Shown in pieces: positions 23,919 through 34,641 of a stretch of DNA of 64,000 bases. Position 1 is the stretch's first letter. Each line of letters starts with the position of its first letter. A model generated the notes under the pieces. It ran no database searches, was not told the DNA's origin, and was given only the letters and a program-made list of their open reading frames with translations. Origin of the DNA: Ceratodon purpureus (lineage: Eukaryota > Streptophyta > Bryopsida > Pseudoditrichales > Ditrichaceae); contig CM026433.1 of assembly GCA_014871385.1 (NCBI GenBank), forward strand, positions 6,025,585 through 6,089,584. The letters are read 5' to 3'. The translations under genes and the position numbers were made by a program.

Positions 23919-24629
23919 CTTTGCCTTTGCCTTTGCTCGAAAGGCATAGTCTAAATGGTGTCAAGGGACACTTGATGATTGTTACCTCGAAAAATTTTGC
24001 TCATATTTTTTACCATGTAGGTAACTAAGTTTGGCACCTCCATGCAAAATTTTGGAGACTCATTTTGATGTTTTGGCCTTCATGCAAATTATTTTCTAGC
24101 GGGTACAAAATCCTCAATATAGTAAAACTTGAATAAAGTTAAAGTTTTTTGGTTTGGAAAAGAAGTGAATGGTGAAAAGTTACATGTATGAGTTTGTGAA
24201 TTTCAAAACAAAAAAAAATTTGAAAAAATCCTAAATCTCAACTTTTGACAATTTTTGAAAAGAAAAAATGGAAAATTACAAAAAACTTTGAAGCTTGTCC
24301 ATGCAATTTTTGGAGGCTGTCCTTGTAAAATTTGTAAACTTCTTGACTTGGGTCATTTTGGATTTTGAGTAGTGATTTGGTTATGAACATATTTATAAAA
24401 AAAATTGAAAAAAATAACTTAATTTTAAATTGTCATTTTTTAACTTGAAACCTAAATTTCTAGAGGAAGGTTCTAAAATTAGAATTTGACTTTGAAAATT
24501 TTACTACTTACACCTTACCGTAAAGGGAGCATCTAGTAAAAATCTTAGGCACAAATATTACTTTCAACCTGTTCATCTAGGATACTCAAAATAGCAAAAC
24601 CAGAATCAGATTTCCTATACCTTTAGGGG
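23201..24629. other. AT-rich flank left of the piggyBac element
   Basis: This region contains the F-box gene's 5' flank, a run of 45 T at 23872-23916 followed by three GCCTTT-type hexamers, and AT-rich DNA without supported genes. Composition changes sharply at 24630-24650, where the GC-rich piggyBac interior begins. Confidence 0.5.
23389..23560. repeat. Imperfect tandem repeat, about 72-bp period
   Basis: TGTCTGAAATGGTCA(C/T)CTTGGAGCC starts at 23389 and again at 23461, followed by a shorter third variant containing CTGGAGTCTTGGACAGTATGC. The second and third copies carry internal indels. The repeat is non-coding. Confidence 0.6.
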
Positions 24630-24633
24630 TTAA

Positions 24634-24642
24634 CCCTTAATG
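24634..24642 (+). repeat. Left terminal inverted repeat of the piggyBac element
   Basis: CCCTTAATG follows a TTAA at 24630-24633 and is the exact complement of the right tip. The following bases (CAGTGCGCGC) match the other end only loosely. Confidence 0.75.
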
Positions 24643-25860
24643 CAGTGCGCGCAGGTGGTTGAACATGTCTACTAGAGCGTATACTGCCTGCTTACTCCCA
24701 TACCGGTGTCGATTTCCGGGGTTCTACTGACCCGTTAGACTTCCTTTTTTTTTCTACCGATGCATTCAAGGGTTGCGGTAGTTGTGAGCGCATTCGGCAG
24801 TTGCGAAAGCATGCTACACATGTTGTAAGATTTATGTAACCGCGGGGGGGGGGGGGGGGGGGGGGGGGTGGAATCGGAGGTGGGGACCGAATACATAGGA
24901 GTCCGGGTCCTGCGCGAGTAAATGAAGGACGTCCGGCCCACCTCCGCTCGGGGCGATGTGATGGATCGTAGGGGGTTTGACGGTGGAAATGGTCACCGGG
25001 ACAGCCCGCTGCCGTAAGTTACGCGCGTTGAGAGGGAAGGACGCAAATGGCCTGGCGAATGGGAGTCCTTTGATGGACGCGGACACGAAGTCCCAGGACA
25101 TTGAACCCTGAACTCAGTAACTGCTTTTGTGGTCCTCGCAAAGGGGTGTATCTGCTGAAATGTGGTCGACGCTGTTTGTGAAGTTGCGGTAGAGGCGTGG
25201 CAAATTAGGGTTAGGTTTAGCAATGGCAATGTGCTGAATGCTCTACCGCAAGAGAGTGGTTTCAATGTCTATGGTTTAGGATCATAGTTAGAAAGGTTTT
25301 AGGTACCCTAGGAAACAGAGACGGAAATGACTCCGAGAAACCTGAAAACCATCAGTGAACATGGTGCTTATTATGGACGAAGTAGACTTGAATGCTCACT
25401 TCCAACTTCCAGCAACGAAACAGAAAAAGTCTGCATTTTTGGTGTACATGGTGAAGGCATGGTAGGTGAACTTCTTACAAACACAGCTGAGCAAAATTTG
25501 CATGGTTCAGAAACAAACATTTCAACAAAGGTCACGTTGCACGACTCACGAGTATTCAATGTATCGTGCTTGCAGAATGAGATGTGTCGTGAAACATAAT
25601 AAAGGTATTACACAACGTAAAAGAGTATGCTCTCAGACATCATCTCTGAGTTCTCACAATATTTCAGGAAAATGTACAGCTACATTGTTCAGGTAATCGA
25701 GCTAACATCTGTCAACAAAAAAGGTCCACTTGAAAGAACAACAGAGTCGGCTACGGTGAAGCAAAAGAGGTAGGACCTAGAGGTTGCATTGTGATTTCAT
25801 GCTAGCTGGGAAGACGGTGTTTCGCGTCCGACGTCTACTGCGATGGAAGATATCACGAGT
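24643..25860. other. Left subterminal region of the piggyBac element
   Basis: No supported gene. It holds a run of 25 G at 24844-24868 and, near 24758, CGATGCAT followed by TCAAGGG, resembling the right tip of the element. Short minus-strand frames at 24832-25265 are probably fortuitous. Confidence 0.45.
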
Positions 25861-27004
25861 TCACACCTTCGTCACTCGGTATTCGATGTCGCCCACCTTT
25901 TCGAAAAGCAGGGTGTCACCTAACTTGAGGTGGTTGGCACGGCAGAAGCTGGCCCATCCGTCGGTGAAAAAGCACTGCCTCTGCTTCCCGGAGAAGTAAG
26001 TTGCAGAATCCACTGTACACGCCGCCCTCGGGCCGCTGAGCCAGTACCAGACGTCGTCAAAATGACAGCTGCCATACTTCCTCCAAAACGCCGTGGGCAC
26101 ATCCTGCAGACAGCAACCGAATCGGCCGTGAGTGCAGGCAGAAGGAGAGTCAGCGGGATGTGTCTACAATAGGGCAGTAAACAAGAATTTCGGTATGAAG
26201 CAAAGACGGGAAGCTTACAACTCTGCTTGAGGGAACGTCGAGGACATGCGATTTTCGGAGAGTCTTCCGAAAGGAAGGAATGTCAACGGCCGTGGTGTCG
26301 TGAAGGTCAGTGACGCGGGTTGTAGGCAGCTGCGTGGACAAAGGCCGGCGAGCATGACCAACCTCGGAAAGGTCCCTGTGCTTAAGGCGTGTAGGCTTTA
26401 TGTCGGTGTCCACTACCTCGGGGGGAGAGACACGGGAGCTGCTGCGCCGATGTATGGCCACTGCCAGGCACGCCTTGTCAACGACTTCAAACGTCAGGAA
26501 AGCGCCGATGGTCAATTCGTGGTCGGAAACAAAGGAAGCCCACCCTGTCCCGATAGAAATGAATGCGAGCCCCCCAGATTCATCCTTCACTCCATGGAAC
26601 TGCACGGGCCACTCGTCTTTCGTCGTGACGGACGTGACAAGGAGGCAGTTTTCCTCTCCCGGCCAGCCATGGCGCTGGGTGAAGGAGGTTGGGATTTCCT
26701 GCACTCCGGTGCAGACACATTCCAAGATCGGCAGAAGACCTTTAGGGTCAGTACTCGCAGTGGAAGGTTGAGAACATGGAAGGTCACTATCGCAAATCCG
26801 AATTGAGTGCTACAGAAACGTCAACTGTACAAAAATGAAAGAGTCTAACGTTCTGAAATGAGCGAGACGAAGAGAGTGCAAGAGGTTGATGATGCGTACC
26901 AGGGATGATGTGTGAGAGTTCGAGGAGAAGACGACCGAGAAATAACGCGCGCCACAATCCTCTAGCTCCTTCAGAACCGCTGCCACAGCTAAGTCTTCCG
27001 CCAT
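25861..27004 (-). CDS. Two-B3-domain (REM-like) DNA-binding protein
   Basis: Three exons fit without any frame break: 27004-26900, 26698-26219 and 26103-25861. They give 275 residues from ATG at 27004 (MAEDLAVAAV) to TGA. Donors are CTG|GTACGC and GTT|GTAAGC; acceptors are GTGCAG and GTCTGCAG; both joins are phase 0. The first B3 domain spans about residues 20-115: YFSVVF, EIPTSFTQRHGW, then GWASFVSDHELTIGAFLTFEV. The second spans about 180-272: FRKTLRKSHVLDVP, DVPTAFWRKYG, then GWASFCRANHLKLGDTLLFE. Both share the GWASF core typical of B3 folds. Between them is a Ser/Pro/Arg-rich linker. B3 proteins are plant transcription factors acting in the nucleus. The gene lies inside the piggyBac element on the same strand as the transposase. 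It could be captured host cargo or an element-owned regulator; it appears intact. Confidence 0.85.
26104..26218 (-). other. Intron 2 of the B3 gene
   Basis: Donor GTT|GTAAGC and acceptor GTCTGCAG|GAT on the minus strand; 115 bp. It interrupts the second B3 domain, and its removal gives PSSRV-DVPTAFW. Confidence 0.75.
26699..26899 (-). other. Intron 1 of the B3 gene
   Basis: Donor CTG|GTACGC and acceptor GTGCAG|GAA on the minus strand; 201 bp. Removal rebuilds the start of the first B3 domain (HTSSL-EIPTSF). Confidence 0.75.
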
Positions 27005-28524
27005 CGCACCTCCAAAGTCAAAGGCCACAGAAGCGCACACAGACACGAGTAAGGAACAGAGTGCTGAGCATCAAACCAAGGAGTGCAGAACGACTGAGAG
27101 AGGACGGCTAATAGCAAAAACGAGCGAGAAGAGTATGTTATAAGTGAGGACAGAAGAGAAGCACGCAAATTAAAGGCAGGAAGCTTGCCTTCAATGCAGG
27201 GAAATTTGCAAAGATTGCACTTGAGAGTAGGCGCAGTAAAAGGCCTACGAAACTAGGTTTAGACATTATGGCCTACGAGGGAGAGCAGATCTAATCATTT
27301 GGATTGGGCGTCCTAAATATCAAAGGGTCACCTCGGACATCGTGTCACGGGGGATTCAGTCGTGACAGCACTTAAGAGACCTTGATGAGGATGGACAGCC
27401 GCATCGAAGGTGATAATGACCAGGGAGAAGGAGGTGTCACCGTCAAGAGACACAGAGACACAGTGCATATAATGCATCCACGAAGCCCCTCTGTAAAAGA
27501 ACAAGGGACGTTAGAATTCTGCTTCTGCAGTTTCCTTTTGTATAAGAACTACAAAGATTGAAACAATTACAAACGTCTGATTTGGCAAAAATTTGGTCCC
27601 GTGAACCTGATGCTAGACATCGAACCTGAACATAAGCTCTGGCATTGTCGTGATGTCTCACGGCCACGTGCAGGGGAAGATCGGAACGAGAAATATTATC
27701 CAACCTCCTGCCAGAAGATTGACCCTGTACACTCCAAACACGGTTCTCAATGATCAAAACACAAAAGAAAACCTTCATGAATAAGAAATTAACTAACAAT
27801 CAACACTTCTGTTGCAAGCCGATGTGTACATTGAGCATGTAACTCACATAGCCATGCCAATAAACCCTACCAAAAGCTCTATGAAAACCCAGTGAGAATA
27901 AAACCGCAAGTGAAACATGATGAAGTACCTGATGATCACTCAGGGGCGTGACCGAAAGCGGAAACAGGTAAAGATTCCACTTCGATGGCTCCGGAGCACT
28001 TCCTCCAAAACAGCTACTTCTGCCTGTTCCCACCTGCAAATTCAAAGAGTGAACGCGTCTGGGGCGATGTGTCATTAGAAACCGCATAAAAGACGGGGGT
28101 TACCAAAAGGCTAATGGCACCACTAAAGCGACCTTCTGCCTTCTCACATTGAGCAAAGAAACATTAGCCTCTGATGTCCGTGGTTTCCACCACCGGAAGT
28201 GACACCGCGAAGTGACACATGGACTGCAGCGAGATTGTACAACAATGCTGGCAAACCTCAAATTCCGGAGTGACTGTCAAGTACAGAGAAATAAAAAGCA
28301 AAATGGAAGCAACAGCATCATTGCGGTAGCTTGGTAGCAAAATGGAGAATATGGAACAGTAGTCTTCGGGAAAGTCCGAACGTGTAAGCCCACCGGAGCT
28401 GCTGCAGCAGCTTCTAAGGGAGAACCAATAAACATTCCAGCCTGAAACTAGGACGGACACCTACGCGACCCTGGGTGCCATCTCTACTAAATCTGGAGTG
28501 AGTAGAACAAGGAAGATATCGAAG
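27005..28524. other. Piggybac interior between the B3 gene and the acidic ORF
   Basis: This probably contains the B3 gene's promoter. Minus-strand frames at 27443-28460 are short, and I could not link them by splice sites into a product. No repeat or RNA gene was recognised. Confidence 0.4.
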
Positions 28525-28968
28525 CTACACAGGCACCCATCGGCGAGTGTGGTTCTCGCACTCTGGGTCGCTACAGCGGTAGTCAGTGCTGTCGCTATCG
28601 TCGGCAGCGTCGCTCCCATCGGTGTCTGATGCGGACGGAATCACCGGAGGGGGGCGTCCTACAACGCCGACAGAGTCCGGAGGGCCTGCCTCTAGGTGGA
28701 CGGGCGGTGAAGCAAGACGGGGAGGTCGGTCCAAGGGATGCACATGGCGCACACCAGTCACTTCAGCGACGGCCTCGTACTGCGCGGTGTAGGTCTGCGA
28801 CCACTCCCAAACGAAGTCGTCGTCGAGGAGGTGCGTGATGGCATGGTAGCAGGGAAGTTCCATGTCCCAATTGACCTGCTCAAAAAGTTCTACTCGAGAA
28901 AGCCAGTGACGCACCTCCTCGACATTTCCGGGCCGGTCCGCCGACACGTCCTCGAACTTGCGTTTCAT
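28525..28968 (-). CDS. Small acidic protein with Cys/His tail, 147 aa
   Basis: From ATG at 28968 (MKRKFEDVSADRP) the frame gives 147 residues. The N-terminus is basic and charged (a KRK motif that could serve in nuclear import), and the middle is WLSRVELFEQVNWDMELPCYH. A Pro-rich linker leads to an acidic run (SDTDGSDAADDSDSTD). The C-terminus holds CSDPECENHTRRW, which could bind a metal. I do not recognise the family. The frame stays open upstream to 29202, so the start is a guess based on the first ATG. It lies within the piggyBac element on the same strand as the B3 and transposase genes and is likely an element-encoded accessory protein or a captured fragment. Confidence 0.45.
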   Translation of the reverse strand: MKRKFEDVSADRPGNVEEVRHWLSRVELFEQVNWDMELPCYHAITHLLDDDFVWEWSQTYTAQYEAVAEVTGVRHVHPLDRPPRLASPPVHLEAGPPDSVGVVGRPPPVIPSASDTDGSDAADDSDSTDYRCSDPECENHTRRWVPV

Positions 28969-29221
28969 GGCACATGCGGAAATAGAGAAGGAGCAAATTT
29001 TATCAGAGAAGGGAACTGCAAAGCGGTGCTCAAAATGAAACTGAAATCTGCTCTTAGCCGAGGAGGGAATTCGTGGGCAGCCTACATACCGTCTGAGGGG
29101 GGGATCCATCCTCGGGTGTCGCCCTCCTCCACGGCTGTCGGTACGAGTGACAAAATCGCCGACGCGTGCCAGGGATATTTCTGCTCCCACACTTCCGTTC
29201 AAGTCCTTTCCCTTGGCCTCT

Positions 29222-30736
29222 TCACGTTTCCGAGAAGGCGTCTACGGCTGATGTTGCAATCGGCTGTTGAAATCGGCGTGTCGGAATTGAAAGAGGGACG
29301 GACAGCCATATGAACTGTAGTGAGGAACGTCGCGTCAGTATTTTCAGCAGACACTCCTTCCGCACTTCCATACCACGGCTGTCTGGGACAGGTCGTCTTC
29401 CCTCTGGAAAATGGCAGCCCCTGGTACGACATAGGCATTCTGTTTTAGAGCGGTGCCCCCCCGTGCTGTCAAAGAAGGGTGATTGAGTCACAACGACCGG
29501 GACCAAATCTTCTGAGGTACAGTTGATATGTACAGTAGTTGGAGCGCCCTTCCACTCCAGAACTCTCCAAGTGCAGCCTCGGCGTCCAAATCCAACCGCA
29601 ACACACCATAACCAAAACCAGCGCTAACTGAAGACACAAATCCCAGTGTCAGGTCATAGCATAGTGCAAAATATAAACCACTTGGGAGCTTCACTTCCAC
29701 TCCAAGAACACAAACAGTATTGCATTCACCAAAATCAACATGTGGTACTGAAAACCTCTTTCTCCTTCACGCCACTCTTACTCCAACTCCGACATAGCAA
29801 TCCATTAATACAAAAGTAACTTACAATTACGAAAACAAATAAAATTTTAATACAATACTCTAAACTACTTGGGGAGCGTACCTCGTCATCAGGAGGGTCG
29901 TCATTCTCCTTGACGGCAACAGGATAGTCCCCCAAAGCAGAGAAACAAATGCATCCGGGATTCCAGAGTGGGGATTAGCAAGGGAGGAAAAATGGACGAC
30001 AAGGTTCGCACTCAGAACAGGTTCACAAGAGTCACAGTAAAAAACTACATTGTCCAGACGCACTTACACTTCAGTCGGACGTGGGGATCTTCCGGCAGCG
30101 CTTGCTTCTGACGTCCAATATGACAGTACGCCGGAATGTACGAAGTGGGCTTACGAAGCACCTCCCATTCTCACACCTGTTAAATCTCAAAGATGTTACG
30201 ATACTACAAACACCAAACCAAAAAGAAGGACAAATATACCTCCTCAGCACCAATTCCGCTCACGAACGTTACAGGGAAGAACAGAGTCATCGTTTGAATA
30301 TAAAAGTCAGAAGTAAAACTTCGTGTACTAGAGAGTCATCAGGCATTTACAAACAAATGAGGAGGTCCTCCACAGTTCGCACTACATTGTCCAGACACCG
30401 CTATGTACTCCTACGAGGCACTTCAACTTCGCAGATAAGGAAGCGCCACGGGACGACTGAGATTCAGGCCTGGGGGGAAAATAAAAAGACGGCCCGTCAC
30501 CAACTACAAATGCACAGCCTTCGCTCGCCGAGGTATGTTCCTGGCCTTCGGGGCCACATTCACAGGGACCTACTGCGGCGGGCACGGCCGCTTTCGCTTC
30601 GAAGTCCTTCCATGTCAGGGAAGTCCACCGCCATGGACAAGTCCCATGTCGCATCCCGCCACGCAACGTTTCCAACCCGACCCTGCAAAAAAAGGCACAC
30701 AACCCCTTGGCATTAGCGACAGATGAAATTTTTAGC
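29222..30736 (-). other. Unresolved exon-like frames in the piggyBac element
   Basis: Several minus-strand frames look like pieces of a spliced gene. One begins at 30682 after a strong acceptor (TTTTTTTGCAG) and reads GRVGNVAWRDATWDLSMAVD. Another at about 30063-29882 ends in KENDDPPDDE at a GTACGC donor. A third, at 29700-29488, reads VKLPSGLYFALCYDLTLGF onwards. I could not join them in phase and found no known domain, so I report no product. They lie just downstream of the transposase stop codon on the same strand. Confidence 0.35.
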
Positions 30737-33700
30737 CTAAAGGTTGTCGTGCTGTTCCTGATAGCAATCCTCGGGGCACATCCACGTGCTTCTACACGCC
30801 GAGCAGTACCACTTCGTTCGGATACCACATATGACGCAAGCCCTTCTAAGCGTCGACCGGAACAAGGTATGGACCTTTGGAGGCCGCCTGGGTGCGCACT
30901 GAGCAACGGGTCGCTCTCTCCTGCGGCGTGCTTCTACTGCACCCTGAACGAGATACTTCCCGACGGCGATCTTGAAAGCAAGATGAGTGGTGACTGGAAG
31001 GCCAAAGTCCTGCATCGACTTCACCCACGTCACGTAAGAATTCACCATTGTCTGATCGACAACCAGGTGAAAGATTTTCAACCACCACTTGTGGCACCTG
31101 AGTTGCGCTGAGTAATTCCCTCTGAGCTGGTCAGCTACGTCGACTCCCCGCATGTACTCGACATATTGTCGGTGCATGGGAGACGATGGGACTACCAGCT
31201 GCCCCCGCATCCCAGGTATACGTCGCAGCACCTGAGTGTTCGGCTCCCAGGGGGCGGCTGCGGTACTCAAGAGGGTTACCAGCTTCTTATCCTGCCAGCT
31301 TACCACCCCCATTTGGCGGTGAACATGAGTTCGAATAAGCATTGACCCCCTCACCCTGGAGTCAGATTTGCGGTACAACCCACCAGGAAGGTTCTTACTG
31401 GCCCGCTTCACGGTGCCCGTAGCCCATATACCCTTGCACATCAAGTCGTGGAACAAATTAACACTATTGAAGAAATTGTCTATTACAAGACAGTGGCCTC
31501 GGTGCTCCAGCCCCTTCACCAGTCGCTCCACGACATGGTAAGCCAAGCCATGAGGTCCCGCCCCTGTTCCCTCCCTGAAGTAGACCTCCATCTGCCAAAC
31601 AAATCTTGACTTCGAGCTCGCTAGGAGCCACACCTTGATGCCAAACCTCACAGGTTTCTTCGGCATGAACTGCCTGATGTAACAATACGGCCCCTTATAG
31701 GGAATGACGCATTCGTCCACCGTTATCTCCCTCTCGAGGTTGTAGATGTCTCTGGAGACCTGAACAAACATTTCTACCAACCACCTCGTCTTTGCTATTC
31801 TATCGAATCTCCTGTCTTTCGCATCCCTAACTATGGTACTGTTGTCCACCAGATGCAAACACCTGAGGATACTCTGCCACCGCTGTAACGTCATCACGGA
31901 GGAGATAAGTTCGTAGTAGAGAAAAGGCTGACCCCGCATCCGGTATTGACGAATACTGGGGAGCCGCTTGCATCCCATCAGTATGCAGATGCCTATCCAC
32001 CCGCGTATCTCCTTTCTATCCACATCTCTCCAGCCAGGGCCCCCCTTCGTCTTAGGCGGTTGTGTTTCTTGAGGAGGCAAGGGCGCTCTTGCATAGCGGT
32101 TCGTCTCTTGGACGATGCGGTCTACAGTAGCATCCGACCAGTACAGGTCAAACACTGCATGCGGCAACGGCACCCCCTCCGCTCTGGGCCCCTTCAGTCC
32201 GGGGGTTGGTCCGCTGAAATTGTCTCTTGACCCCAGGAAGCTGACACTGCTGGAGCTCCATGACTCCTTCCTGTAATGCATGTCGAGTTGGTAAGCGTCC
32301 AGATACGCCGGGGTGAAAGAATCCGGCGTCATACACCAGTCCTCTACTCCGGCCGCCACAGGCACATCTTCGTCGTCAATATCCACGTAGCAGTCTGACT
32401 CGTCGCTGTTGAGCGTGTCTTCGAACTCCGGAAGCCACTCCGCATCACTGGAGTCCGGTTCTTCAACTGGTGCTTTGCCCCCCGCCTTTCCTGCTTTCCC
32501 ACCCGCGTTTGTGCATTTAGTACTAAGTTCCATGTAATCAAGGAGCTCGTTATATACCTTAGGAAATGTAGTGCGAGCCGTCGAATCTTGTGTTCCGTCC
32601 ATCCCCTCCATGTCGGAGGGGGCATCGTAGTCTGCAATAGGCTCCCCTGCTGATGGCTCTGGGAGTGGCAGTTCTTTACCCCGGACTCCCACGTTTTCTG
32701 CGACGTGTTCTGTCCGCCCAGGTAAGCCATCGGACTCTCCAGCCTCGCTTCCACTCCCTGTCCCTACTGCTGTGTCCAGGGGAGCCGATGGCACCGCAGG
32801 GCTCCCAGGATACTCGTCCACAATGTCCGGGAACACGACCGGGGCCCTCGGGCTAAAACAATGCTGGCGTTTCCACCACCCGTATCCATGGCCTCCCTCG
32901 CTCCCGCAGGCCCGCAAATTTGGTCCCGTCGAGATCCTCACGTTCTCTTCCTCCATGTGGCACTCTGTATTGTTTCCCCCGAGATCGCACACCACAAACT
33001 TCTTCCCTGTGTGGACGTGCACGCCCTCCCCGACGATGTCACCTTGCGTCCACGAGGGCGTGTCGCCGATATGGAAGGAGGCCTCACTCAGAAATCGATT
33101 CGGAACCAGCACGGCCCACCCCGCCCTTTCTGTACTCCAGTTGCAGTATGCTCCGTGGTAGCGATCCGGCAGTGGACCAATTTCAACCACAACCTCTGCC
33201 TCCCGAGCCCCTCCAGGATGTGTCGCCCCGAACCCCGGGCCGCTCTTCACGATCGGCGCAGACGTTCTCCACGCGTTGTCCTGGAAAACTGACTCCCAGA
33301 GGTTGATGCTGACTGTCTCCATACTGTCAACAGTATGGAGATTCTCCTGTGCTACTGTCCCCAGCGCGACGTTGTCTTCGTCTGCAAAATGGGCAAGGAC
33401 CTCGGCTAAGGCCTCGTCATTGAGGCGCTGGATTTCATCCTCCGCTGCCTGCGCTGCGAGCGCCCGGATCAGAACCCCGTGGGTAGCGTTGGGCTCAATC
33501 ACCGGAGAGAGCCATCCAGTGGGCTTACGAGGTTTTCTTGTCCTCTTCCCCTTGTCCTCCTTCGGAATCCGCGGTGCACTTCCCTTCGGTCTCCCTGCAC
33601 AGAGCACCACTCAGAAGATGGCTCAGGTATTCCTCGTGACCTCTCCCGACTATCAACACAGCGGCCTAAACCGTATTCCCTTTACACAGGTCGGACAGTA

Positions 33701-34641
33701 ACTCCAACAGCAAGGGAACATGCTGAAGGCAATGCCAAATGCAAATGCAGAACACTTACGGTAAGCTTTTGGAGTCGACTGGGGCGGGGGTGGTCCGAGG
33801 GCGTTTGGCGTCTGACTCTCCGGCATGGGAGTCTGCTGGGTGGATAGACTTGTGATGTCGGGATGCACATGCGCGCCCTTCTTCGCTCTCGACTTGCGTG
33901 GGGGCTTTGGCGTGCTGACGTCCTCCATTGTCTTTTGCCTCGGTTGGCGAGGCTTCCTTGGCCTCTTTGTCCCGACTCCGACGATGGAGATCGGCAGCTG
34001 CGTAAGGGCGACGGGCGTTCCCCCCTCCGTCCCATCCGGCCCCTCCGCACTGCCCGGTACGGGCACGTGAATCAGCACCTACGGAACAGGAATGTGAATC
34101 ACACTTGTGAGTGCCGTGGGCGATTGATAGTGAGGAAGAACTGTAATTCCTGAACCCTAAACAATGAGATGAGATGACTCGTCCTCAAACAGAAAGCAGA
34201 GACTAACCTTCCGTGCTCTTGGCTTGCGAGGTTGCTTCTGTGTCCCGGATGGGTCGACGTTCTCCTTCCCTGGCTCCGCGAGTGCACAGTTTGGTATTGC
34301 TCCCACCTGGCAATAAATAAGCAACAGCGGTGAACTATTAATACTGCATTTCACCATGAAACAAAGAACTCCGAGAAAGGATTACGCCATTTAGTTTGAA
34401 CTGGATCGCAGGGGTTCATTGTCTATCATTCCGAACAGATGACTGTAACTCTGTGCAACAGTCCTGCATATGTGACAATCAACCACGCACACCTCTTTGT
34501 ACACTGCAGCGCTCACCTGCGTCTTCGCCCTGCTCTGGCGCGGCTTTTGCGGGCGTGGTGGAGGTCCCCTTGCCTCGGGTGCTGTCTGGACTACGAGACA
34601 TTCCAGCCCCTCGCTCTCCTGCCGTTCCGTCAACTCCAGAC
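30737..34641 (-). CDS. piggyBac transposase with long PRKPR-repeat N-terminal region
   Basis: Exons 34641-34517, 34306-34208, 34078-33760 and 33594-30737 join in phase with GT-AG signals and give about 1,132 residues; the N-terminus is not resolved. The large exon carries the DDE_Tnp_1_7 fold of piggyBac and PGBD proteins. The three catalytic aspartates are present: ITVDECVIPYKG (near 31715), CLVIDNFFNSVNLFHD (near 31478) and RGVDVADQLRGNY (near 31139). The end is a cysteine-rich DNA-binding domain (CVICGIRTKWYCSAC, then CPEDC and H). Upstream exons each encode a basic AT-hook-like motif: PQKPRQSRAK, KQPRKPRARK, KRPRKPRQPRQK with PPRKSRAKKG, and KRTRKPRKPTG. These may bind AT-rich DNA (inference). 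The enzyme excises and inserts at TTAA. Its roughly doubled length compared with the insect enzyme (about 594) comes from the N-terminal extension and an acidic linker. No stop or frameshift is seen in the core. Confidence 0.9.
33595..33759 (-). other. Intron of the piggyBac transposase gene
   Basis: Donor TACC|GTAAGT, acceptor TCTGTGCAG|GG; 165 bp on the minus strand. The phase-1 join makes CGG (Arg) and yields PKAY-R-RPKGSAPRI. Confidence 0.7.

Noticed and set aside
26246-26806. Plus-strand ORF of 186 codons over the B3 gene
   Set aside because: It is the complement of the B3 exon, which carries conserved domain residues on the minus strand.
32861-33306. Plus-strand ORFs over the transposase linker
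   Set aside because: They are antisense frames in GC-rich coding DNA, with no motif.
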